Shown here: in pieces, positions 1 to 5,843 of the stretch
How the letters are laid out: each line of letters starts with the position of its first letter
How positions within the stretch are numbered: position 1 is the first letter of the stretch
From: Serpentinimonas sp.
Lineage (GTDB): Bacteria; Pseudomonadota; Gammaproteobacteria; Burkholderiales; Burkholderiaceae_C
Assembly: GCA_025458665.1 (NCBI GenBank)
Contig: JALOSG010000135.1
Span: forward strand, 1-7,289
Direction of reading: 5' to 3'
DNA: 7,289 nt
Program-made: the position numbers and the translations under genes
The notes under the pieces: generated by a model
Told to the model about the DNA's origin: nothing
The model's database searches: none
Seen by the model: the letters and a program-made list of their open reading frames with translations, nothing else

Positions 1-2
1 TG

Positions 3-467
3 GCCTGGGACGCCACGGCCGGCAAGGTGAACTTCGAGTTCGAGCAGCGCGACAGCAAATTCCCGCCCCGCAAGACGGCGGCACGCGCCGCAGCCAAGCC
101 GGTGGGTAAAACCGCAGCCAAAACGGCAGCCAAGACCGCGGCCAAATCTGCCACTAAAACCGCAGTGAAAACCGTCGCCAAGAAGGCAGCGCCCAAAGCA
201 GCGGTCAAGGCCCCCAAAGCGCCGCGCAAAACCACCCTTGGCAGCGGCCTGCAACCCAGCGCCGCACTGGCTGCCGTCATCGGGGCCGAGCCCGTGGCCC
301 GCACCGAGGTCATCAAGAAGCTGTGGGACTACATCAAGGCGCACAATCTGCAGGACGCCACCAACAAGCGCGCCATCAACGCCGACGCCAAGCTGGAGGC
401 CGTGTTCGGCAAGCCGCAGGTGACCATGTTCGAACTCGCTGGCATTGTGGGCAAGCACCTGCAGTAA
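3..467 (+). CDS. topB: C-terminal end of a probable DNA topoisomerase III with H1-like Lys/Ala tail and SWIB domain (5' partial)
   Basis: The frame is open to the left edge, so 154 C-terminal residues are visible. A GTG at 27 could start a 146-residue protein, but it has no convincing ribosome-binding site, and the residues before it (AWDATAGK) run smoothly into VNFEFEQRDSKFPPRK. That stretch resembles the end of bacterial topoisomerase III, a type IA enzyme that relaxes and decatenates DNA through a single-strand break. Residues about 25-78 are a basic, low-complexity tail of KTAA-type repeats like histone H1, expected to be disordered and to bind DNA. Residues about 79-154 are a SWIB/MDM2-type domain: LQPS, then ARTEVIKKLWDYIKAHNLQD, NKRAINAD and a C-terminal VTMFELAGIVGKHL. 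SWIB domains fused to topoisomerases are known in Chlamydia. The SWIB call is firm. The topoisomerase part is inferred from about 25 residues, because the catalytic core lies outside the window. The alternative is a free-standing SWIB protein starting at 27. Confidence 0.72.
   Translation, partial: AWDATAGKVNFEFEQRDSKFPPRKTAARAAAKPVGKTAAKTAAKTAAKSATKTAVKTVAKKAAPKAAVKAPKAPRKTTLGSGLQPSAALAAVIGAEPVARTEVIKKLWDYIKAHNLQDATNKRAINADAKLEAVFGKPQVTMFELAGIVGKHLQ
108..191 (+). repeat. Seven tandem 12-nt units encoding KTAA-like repeats
   Basis: Seven consecutive in-frame 12-base units encode KTAA, KTAA, KTAA, KSAT, KTAV, KTVA and KKAA. The first three are nearly identical at the DNA level and differ mainly at third bases; the later ones have drifted. 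The array lies in the basic linker between the topoisomerase-like end and the SWIB domain. Repeats of this kind usually vary in copy number between strains by slippage or unequal recombination; that is an expectation, not something shown here. Confidence 0.8.
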
Positions 468-523
468 GGCCGCACTGCATACCCCGCAGATCCACCCACC
501 AGCCCACCCGTCAGCCTAACCGC

Positions 524-529
524 AGGAGA
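524..529 (+). promoter_or_regulatory. Ribosome-binding site of the GST gene
   Basis: AGGAGA lies 6 nt before the ATG at 536. It fixes the GST start there and rules out the much longer upstream reading of the same frame, which would run through the SWIB gene. The 68-base gap after the SWIB gene shows no clear terminator, so read-through from the upstream gene is possible. Confidence 0.75.
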
Positions 530-535
530 ACCGCC

Positions 536-1231
536 ATGAAGCTGTACTACGCCCCCGGAGCCTGTTCCTTCGTGCCGCATTGCGTGCTGGAGCTGGCCGG
601 CGCCACCTTCGAGCCGGTGCTGGTGAAGCTGCACAAGGGCGAGCAGCAGACACCCGACTACCTCGCGCTCAATCCGCGCGGGCAGGTGCCAGTGCTGGTG
701 GATACCGGCCCGGATGGCAGTGACGTCATCACGCAGATCACCGCCATCGTGCAGCACCTGGACGTGCGCTTCCCCGAGGCCGGCGTGCTGCCCCCGCCCG
801 GCCTGGCCCGCACGCGGTTTCTGGAAACCCTGGCGTGGATGAACAACACCGTGCACCCCACGTTCACCCACATCTTCATGCCGCAAAAGTTCACCGACCA
901 CCCCGAGGCGCAGCAAGCCATACGCACGCATGCCGTGGGCCAGTACCGCACGCTGCTGCAGGAGCTGGAGAGCCTGTGCACGCGCGCGGCGGCAGCCCAT
1001 GCCGCGGGTGCCTTGCCCGGTGCGTTGCCGTGGTTGTCGGGCGCGCACCCGGGCGCGCTGGACGCCTACGCGCTCACGTTCATGCGCTGGGGCAGCATGG
1101 TGGGCATAGATCCGGCGCAGTTCCCCGCGTTGTGGGCGCTGGCGCAGCGCCTGGTGCTGGTGCCCGCCGTGGCGCGCGTGGTGGAGCGCGAGCGGCTGCA
1201 ACTCAATCTGTACAAGCCTGCGGCAGCCTGA
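536..1231 (+). CDS. Beta-class glutathione S-transferase
   Basis: A 231-residue cytosolic protein. Glutathione S-transferases conjugate glutathione to electrophiles or act as thiol transferases and peroxidases. The N-terminus MKLYYAPGACS has the beta-class pattern, with Cys10 as the expected residue facing the glutathione sulfur. The thioredoxin-like domain spans about 1-80 and includes the conserved QVPVL at 50-54, whose proline is the usual cis-Pro. The all-helical domain spans about 90-215. The glutathione-gripping motif, usually Glu-Ser or Glu-Gly before xAI, reads TQITAIVQHL at 66-75, so Gln67-Ile68 replaces the usual acidic and small residues; substrate binding may differ from typical members. 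The start is set by AGGAGA 6 nt upstream. It converges with the histidine kinase gene, 27 bp separating the stops. The family is clear, but the physiological substrate cannot be read from the sequence. Confidence 0.92.
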   Translation: MKLYYAPGACSFVPHCVLELAGATFEPVLVKLHKGEQQTPDYLALNPRGQVPVLVDTGPDGSDVITQITAIVQHLDVRFPEAGVLPPPGLARTRFLETLAWMNNTVHPTFTHIFMPQKFTDHPEAQQAIRTHAVGQYRTLLQELESLCTRAAAAHAAGALPGALPWLSGAHPGALDAYALTFMRWGSMVGIDPAQFPALWALAQRLVLVPAVARVVERERLQLNLYKPAAA

Positions 1232-1249
1232 ACCCGCGGGCCTGTGGGT
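1232..1249 (+). terminator. Weak hairpin between converging GST and histidine kinase genes
   Basis: ACCCGC and GTGGGT can pair across a 6-nt loop (six pairs, one of them G-U) directly after the GST stop. There is no T-tract on either strand. The place between convergent genes suits a transcription end, but the structure is small and may be chance in GC-rich DNA. Confidence 0.25.
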
Positions 1250-1250
1250 C

Positions 1251-1270
1251 AGTGCGGCTCAGTGCGGCTC
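1251..1270. repeat. Perfect tandem 10-bp duplication at the histidine kinase stop codon
   Basis: AGTGCGGCTC occurs twice in direct succession. On the minus strand the first unit met supplies the end of the kinase gene, including its TGA stop; the second repeats that end and carries another TGA. It looks like a recent slippage duplication that leaves the protein unchanged. Confidence 0.8.
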
Positions 1271-2719
1271 CACCGGCGGGTGCCCCGGAAAACGCACCAC
1301 CACCCGCAGCCCCCGCGCCCCGGCGCGGCCACTGTGCGTATCTTCCATTTCCACCACCGCACCATGCTGCTGGGCAATTTCCTGCACGATGGCCAAGCCT
1401 AGCCCCGAGCCGTCCACGTTGGTACCCAGCGCGCGGTAGAAAGGCTGCAGCACCATGTGGCGTTCGCCTTCGGGAATGCCGGGGCCGTTGTCTTCCACCT
1501 GCAGCACCACCACGCCACTGAAGCGGTCGGTGAGCAGGCGCACCGTCACCATCCCCCCCGACGGCGTGTAGTTGATGGCGTTGTCCACCAGGTTCTGCAC
1601 CATTTCGCCCAGCAGCGTGCGGTTGCCTTCCAGCATGCAGTCGGCCGGCACACGGCTGGGGCCTTCGTAGCCCAGGTCGATGCGTTTTTCCAGCGCGCGC
1701 GGCACCGAGGCCTCCACCACATCGGTGATCACATCGGCCATGTCTACCGGCACCATGGGCAGAGCCCGGCCGGTGGTTTCCACGCGGGCCAGCGCCAGCA
1801 ACTGGTTCACCGTATGGGTGGCGCGCACGGCGGCCTTGGTGATCTGCTGCAGAGAATTGCGCACATCCTCCGGTTTCTGCGCCTGTAGCGCCATGTCGGC
1901 CTGCATGCGCAGGCCCGCCAGCGGCGTCTTGAGCTGGTGGGCGGCATCGGCCAGGAAGCGCTTCTGCGTGGTGAGCGAGCCCGTCAGGCGCGTCAGCAGG
2001 TCGTTGATGGACGACACCAGCGGCGCCACTTCCTGTGGAATCACCTTGTCCTCGATGGGACTCAGGTCGTCCGACTTGCGCGCCCGTATGCGCTGCTCCA
2101 GCTCGCTCAGGGGGCGTATGCCGTGCACCAGCGCCAGCCACACCAGCAGCACCGCCAGCGGCAGGATCACGAACTGCGGCACCATCACGCCCTTGATGAT
2201 TTCCGTGGCCAGCTGCGAGCGTTTGCCCCGCGTTTCTGCCACCTGCATGAGCACCAGCTGTGCGCCTTCGGGGTCGAGCCCGCCGCGGCTGATCCAGGTG
2301 TAGGCCACGCGCACATCGTCTCCGCGCACCACATCGTCGCGCAGCAACACGGTCCCCGGCGCCGGCAGGGGCAGGCCATCGAGCGGGGGCGCCGGAAACT
2401 CCAGCTCCCCGCTGATGAGCGGGCCGCTGCCCAGCTTGACCTGGTAGTACACGGTGTCGGTGTCGTCGGCGCGCAGCAGGTCACGCGCCTGTGCGGTGAG
2501 GTCGAACTGGATCACGTCGCCACGCATCACCACGAATTGCGTCAGGGCTTGCAGGTTGAATTCCAGCGCCCGGTCGAAGGGCTTGCTGGCTATGCCTTGC
2601 GCCACGAACCAGGTCAGCACCAGCGAGAGCGGCCAGAGCAGCAGCAAGGGTGTGAGCATCCAGTCCAGGATCTCGCCAAACAGGCTGCGCTGCTCCCGCT
2701 GGAACAGGCCGAAGGACAT
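1259..2719 (-). CDS. Sensor histidine kinase, 2CSK_N/TctE-like
   Basis: A membrane sensor kinase of 486 residues from the ATG at 2719. The first membrane segment is at about 20-42, followed by a periplasmic 2CSK_N-type sensor region (with FDRALEFN, ARDLLRADDTDTVYYQV and an ISGELEFPAPP-like strand), and a second membrane segment at about 178-200. The cytoplasmic core has the H-box ADAAHQLKTPLAGL with phospho-acceptor His261, the N-box around Asn380 (LVDNAINYTP), the G1 box DNGPGIP at 410-416 and the G2 box GSGLGL at 437-442, so the kinase looks intact. It should phosphorylate the response regulator encoded just upstream. The start is uncertain. The ATG at 2719 has no visible ribosome-binding site and leaves a 109-nt gap to the regulator. 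A GTG at 2815, 13 nt after the regulator stop with GAGG 11 nt before it, would add a 32-residue Pro-rich cytoplasmic leader. An ATG at 2878 would overlap the regulator and looks less likely. The domain resembles TctE, but no transporter or binding-protein gene is visible here, so the ligand is unknown. Confidence 0.92.
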   Translation of the reverse strand: MSFGLFQREQRSLFGEILDWMLTPLLLLWPLSLVLTWFVAQGIASKPFDRALEFNLQALTQFVVMRGDVIQFDLTAQARDLLRADDTDTVYYQVKLGSGPLISGELEFPAPPLDGLPLPAPGTVLLRDDVVRGDDVRVAYTWISRGGLDPEGAQLVLMQVAETRGKRSQLATEIIKGVMVPQFVILPLAVLLVWLALVHGIRPLSELEQRIRARKSDDLSPIEDKVIPQEVAPLVSSINDLLTRLTGSLTTQKRFLADAAHQLKTPLAGLRMQADMALQAQKPEDVRNSLQQITKAAVRATHTVNQLLALARVETTGRALPMVPVDMADVITDVVEASVPRALEKRIDLGYEGPSRVPADCMLEGNRTLLGEMVQNLVDNAINYTPSGGMVTVRLLTDRFSGVVVLQVEDNGPGIPEGERHMVLQPFYRALGTNVDGSGLGLAIVQEIAQQHGAVVEMEDTHSGRAGARGLRVVVRFPGHPPVEPH

Positions 2720-2828
2720 GGGGCTGTAGGGGTCGTCTGGTGGCGTCTCGTCTGCGCCAAGCCCGTCGTCTTTGGTTGGGGGTGGGGAGGCGCGCGGTGC
2801 GCTGCGGCCAAACACGGTGGGGAGTGCC

Positions 2829-3503
<675 letters not shown>

Positions 3504-3542
3504 GCTTGTCTCCGGGGGGCCTGTTTCAGCGCATTTTAGGGC

Positions 3543-4091
3543 TCAGGGCTGGGCGGTGGCATCGCCGTTGGCGTACGCCTCCAGCCCCAGCGCCACCACG
3601 GTGGCCACGGGTGCGCCCACCCACTCCCGGAATTCCGCCTCCGCTTGCGCCACCGCAGCGCGGAAGGCCTCCAGCCACAGCAGGCCGGTGGGGGTGAACA
3701 CCACCAGCCGGGCGCGGCCGTCCAGCGGGTCGGGCTGGCGTTCCACCAGCCCCCAGGCCTCGCACTGGTCCACCAGGTCTCCCATGGCCTGCTTGGTCAT
3801 GCCCGCGCTGTGGGCCAGGTCGGTGAGCCGCGAGCCGCGCAAGGACAAATGCCGGGTGATGTGGATGTGCGCTGCGCCCACCTGCCCGCGCGCCGCCAGG
3901 TGCGACAGCGCCAGCGGCACCTCCACCGCGTGGGCCATGAGGTGGAGCACGCGGGCATCGAACCGCCGCAACGCGTGGCCCATGAGGCGGCCCAGGTGGG
4001 TGGAGCGCCAGCGGTCGTCGGGGAGGCTGTCGTGGGAGGGGCTGGGTGCGGTGTCGGGTCCGGTGCCGGGTGCGTTTTCGGGAGCGGTCAT
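3543..4091 (-). CDS. MarR-family winged-helix transcriptional regulator
   Basis: A 182-residue protein counted from the ATG at 4091. Residues 1-27 are Pro/Ala/Gly-rich and probably disordered. Residues about 30-75 are the dimerisation helix region; 86-116 are the helix-turn-helix (LRGSRLTDLAHSAGMTKQAM, then DLVDQCEAWGLVER); 117-136 form the wing with the family-typical DPLDGRARLVVFTPTG; and 137-170 are C-terminal dimer helices. MarR proteins are usually dimeric repressors that release DNA when a small ligand or oxidant binds. The open frame extends upstream to 4184, but that extra part (Phe- and Tyr-rich, across the AT-rich promoter) is not protein-like, and the promoter lies inside it, so 4091 was chosen even though no clear ribosome-binding site precedes it. 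It reads divergently from recA and is followed after 39 nt by the response regulator gene, so an operon with the two-component genes is likely. The palindromes upstream suggest autoregulation. The ligand is unknown. Confidence 0.87.
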   Translation of the reverse strand: MTAPENAPGTGPDTAPSPSHDSLPDDRWRSTHLGRLMGHALRRFDARVLHLMAHAVEVPLALSHLAARGQVGAAHIHITRHLSLRGSRLTDLAHSAGMTKQAMGDLVDQCEAWGLVERQPDPLDGRARLVVFTPTGLLWLEAFRAAVAQAEAEFREWVGAPVATVVALGLEAYANGDATAQP

Positions 4092-4114
4092 GGGGTTCTG
4101 GACAGGCGGCTTAT

Positions 4115-4142
4115 ATAGTAAAGCAAACTGACTAAAAAACAA
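4115..4142 (-). promoter_or_regulatory. Candidate sigma-70 promoter for marR (and the two-component genes)
   Basis: On the minus strand, TTGTTT (4142-4137) is followed after 16 nt by TACTAT (4120-4115), partial matches to the -35 and -10 consensus. Transcription would start near 4108, giving a leader of about 17 nt before the marR ATG at 4091. The region is sharply AT-rich compared with its surroundings, which supports a promoter. Assigned by eye only. Confidence 0.45.
4116..4134. promoter_or_regulatory. Imperfect inverted repeat inside the marR promoter (possible operator)
   Basis: TAGTAA and TGACTA form arms with 5 of 6 bases matching across a 7-nt spacer. The element overlaps the proposed -10 and the space towards the -35, a typical position for a repressor operator. 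The size suits a MarR dimer. Binding is inferred from position, not shown. Confidence 0.4.
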
Positions 4143-4155
4143 GAAAAAATGAAGA

Positions 4156-4167
4156 TATATCGATATA
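4156..4167. promoter_or_regulatory. Perfect 12-bp palindrome in the marR-recA intergenic region
   Basis: TATATCGATATA is perfectly self-complementary about 4161/4162. It lies about 54 bp upstream of the proposed marR transcription start and 82 bp before the recA ATG. A-T-rich palindromes of this size are typical binding sites for dimeric regulators, including MarR proteins, so the adjacent MarR protein is the obvious candidate. Its AT content also makes chance occurrence less unlikely than for mixed sequence. Confidence 0.45.
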
Positions 4168-4239
4168 CACTGCGTTCCATGCACCGGCCAGAAAGCCAGA
4201 AGTTCAGGGAGCTAGGTGCTACAACCCATTGTTTATATT

Positions 4240-4244
4240 GGAGA
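4240..4244 (+). promoter_or_regulatory. Ribosome-binding site of recA
   Basis: GGAGA is 5 nt before the ATG at 4250 and decides the recA start. A TTG at 4229 in the same frame would place this site inside the coding region and is rejected. Confidence 0.75.
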
Positions 4245-4249
4245 ATTTC

Positions 4250-5341
4250 ATGAGCTCACCGTCCAACTCCAGCACCAAGGCACTCGATGGCGAGAAGGCC
4301 AAAGCCCTGGCCGCTGCCCTGGCCCAGATCGAAAAGCAGTTCGGCAAAGGCACCATCATGCGCCTCGGGGAGGGTGAGGCCATCGACGATATCCAGGTGG
4401 TTTCCACCGGCTCGCTGGGTCTGGACGTGGCCCTGGGCGTGGGCGGTTTGCCGCGCGGCCGGGTGGTGGAAATCTACGGTCCGGAATCCTCGGGCAAGAC
4501 CACGCTGACGCTGCAGGTCATTGCCGAGATGCAGAAACTGGCCGGCACCTGCGCGTTCGTGGATGCCGAACACGCCCTCGATGTGCAGTACGCCCAGAAG
4601 CTGGGCGTGAACCTGCAGGAGTTGCTGGTCTCCCAGCCCGACACCGGCGAGCAGGCTCTGGAAATTGTGGACAGCCTGGTGCGTTCCGGCGCGGTGGACC
4701 TGATCGTCGTGGACTCGGTGGCTGCGCTCACCCCCAAGGCCGAAATCGAAGGCGACATGGGCGACAGCCTGCCCGGCCTGCAGGCCCGCCTCATGAGCCA
4801 GGCCCTGCGCAAGCTCACCGCCACCATCAAGAAGACCAACTGCATGGTCATCTTCATCAACCAGATCCGCATGAAGATTGGCGTCATGTTCGGCAGCCCC
4901 GAAACCACCACCGGTGGCAACGCGCTGAAGTTCTACGCCTCGGTGCGGCTGGACATTCGCCGTACCGGCAGCATCAAGAAGGGCGAGGAGGTGGTGGGCA
5001 GCGAGACCAAGGTGAAGGTGGTGAAGAACAAGGTGGCGCCGCCCTTCAAGACCGCCGAGTTCGACATCCTGTACGGCGAGGGCATCAGCCGCCAGGGCGA
5101 GATCATTGACCTGGGGGTGCTGCACAAGATCGTGGAAAAGTCGGGCGCGTGGTATGCCTACCAGGGCGAGAAAATTGGCCAGGGCCGCGAGAACGCGCGC
5201 GAGTTCCTGCGCGAGAACCCGGCGCTGGCCTACGAAATCGAGAACAAGGTGCGCGAGGTACTCAACGTGCCTCTGCTGCCCGCCTTCGACCCGAAGAAGG
5301 TGGCTGCTGCCCGTACCGAGGCCGAAGCCGAAGAGGCCTGA
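4250..5341 (+). CDS. recA: RecA recombinase
   Basis: A 363-residue protein of full family length. RecA is the ATP-dependent strand-exchange protein of homologous recombination; its filament on single-stranded DNA also triggers LexA self-cleavage in the SOS response. The N-terminal polymerisation helix is at about 13-35 (KALAAALAQIEKQFGKG). The Walker A motif GPESSGKT is at 77-84, the catalytic glutamate is Glu107 in VDAEHALD, and Walker B is LIVVDS at 151-156. Loop L1 (EGDMGDSLPGLQAR) and loop L2, beginning around Gln205 in FINQIRMKIGVMFG, contact DNA. The C-terminus ends in the usual acidic stretch (TEAEAEEA), which restrains filament formation. Start: ATG with GGAGA 5 nt upstream. recX follows 5 nt after the stop. 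No good SOS box is visible upstream; the nearest is a degenerate CTG-N10-AAG at 4128-4143. The identification is certain. Confidence 0.99.
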   Translation: MSSPSNSSTKALDGEKAKALAAALAQIEKQFGKGTIMRLGEGEAIDDIQVVSTGSLGLDVALGVGGLPRGRVVEIYGPESSGKTTLTLQVIAEMQKLAGTCAFVDAEHALDVQYAQKLGVNLQELLVSQPDTGEQALEIVDSLVRSGAVDLIVVDSVAALTPKAEIEGDMGDSLPGLQARLMSQALRKLTATIKKTNCMVIFINQIRMKIGVMFGSPETTTGGNALKFYASVRLDIRRTGSIKKGEEVVGSETKVKVVKNKVAPPFKTAEFDILYGEGISRQGEIIDLGVLHKIVEKSGAWYAYQGEKIGQGRENAREFLRENPALAYEIENKVREVLNVPLLPAFDPKKVAAARTEAEAEEA

Positions 5342-5346
5342 GCAGC

Positions 5347-5808
5347 GTGGCGCCCGGTCTTTCCCTGAAGGGCCGCGCGCTGCGCTACCTGGCCGCGCGC
5401 GAGCACTCCCGGCTGGAGCTGGAGCGCAAGTTGCGCGAGCACGAGGAAACGCCGGGCCAGCTGGCGCAGGTGCTCGATGCCCTGGAGGCCAAAGGCTTCA
5501 TCAGCGAAGAGCGCGTGGCCGACAGCGTGGTGCACCGGCGCGCGGGCAAGCTGGGTGCGGCACGGGTTCGGGTGGAGCTGCAGGCCAAGGGCCTGGGGGA
5601 AGCCGTCATCCGCGAGGCGGTGGACACCCTGCGCGAGACCGAGCAGGCCCGCGCTTACGCGGTGTGGCTCAAGCGCTTTGGCGAGCCGCCGCAAGATGCC
5701 GCAGAGCGCGCCAAGCAGTGGCGCTTCCTGGCATCGCGCGGGTTTGCGCCCGAGGTACTTCGGCGCGTGGTGGGTGGCGAGGGACCCGGCGAACAAGCCG
5801 ACGACTGA
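5347..5808 (+). CDS. recX: RecX, regulator of RecA
   Basis: A 153-residue protein, normal for the family. RecX binds the RecA filament and inhibits its extension and its strand-exchange and coprotease activity, limiting excess RecA. It is made of three-helix repeats; visible hallmarks are ALRYLAAREHSRLELERKL (11-29), the central GFISEERVADSVVHRRAGKL (50-69) with RVRVELQAKGL, and the end segment KQWRFLASRGFAPEVLRRVV (123-142). The start is the GTG at 5347, 5 nt after the recA stop, with AAGAGG inside the recA end 10 nt before it. The open frame reaches further upstream inside recA, but that part is an out-of-frame shadow. It is co-transcribed with recA; the GTG start and coupling fit its usual lower expression. 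It converges with the aminotransferase gene, 19 bp apart. Confidence 0.94.
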   Translation: MAPGLSLKGRALRYLAAREHSRLELERKLREHEETPGQLAQVLDALEAKGFISEERVADSVVHRRAGKLGAARVRVELQAKGLGEAVIREAVDTLRETEQARAYAVWLKRFGEPPQDAAERAKQWRFLASRGFAPEVLRRVVGGEGPGEQADD

Positions 5809-5814
5809 GCCGAC

Positions 5815-5843
5815 GGCGCCTGGGCGTTCAGCCCAGCAGCGCC
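5815..5843. terminator. Strong hairpin between converging recX and aminotransferase genes
   Basis: GGCGCCTGGGC pairs with GCCCAG-CA-GCGCC: eleven base pairs with a 2-nt bulge and a 5-nt loop (GTTCA). It begins 7 nt after the recX stop and extends into the last codons of the aminotransferase gene on the other strand. There is no T-tract, so it may stall polymerase or protect the 3' ends rather than act as a classical intrinsic terminator; because it is symmetric it could serve both genes. Confidence 0.45.

Noticed and set aside
27..29. GTG as the start of a separate SWIB protein
   Set aside because: There is no good ribosome-binding site, and the codons before it continue the same frame with a topoisomerase-like sequence; kept only as an alternative.
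4092..4184. N-terminal extension of the MarR protein
   Set aside because: It crosses the AT-rich promoter region, is hydrophobic and unlike MarR N-termini, and would overlap the palindromes.
4229..4231. TTG as an alternative recA start
   Set aside because: It would add seven residues across the ribosome-binding site; the ATG at 4250 has a well-spaced GGAGA and gives the normal RecA N-terminus.
4234..4239. TATATT as a -10 element for recA
   Set aside because: It touches the ribosome-binding site, so the transcript would start inside that site, and no matching -35 is present at the right distance.
4256..5125. Minus-strand open frame of 289 residues opposite recA
   Set aside because: It is a mirror of the recA codon pattern with no recognisable protein features.
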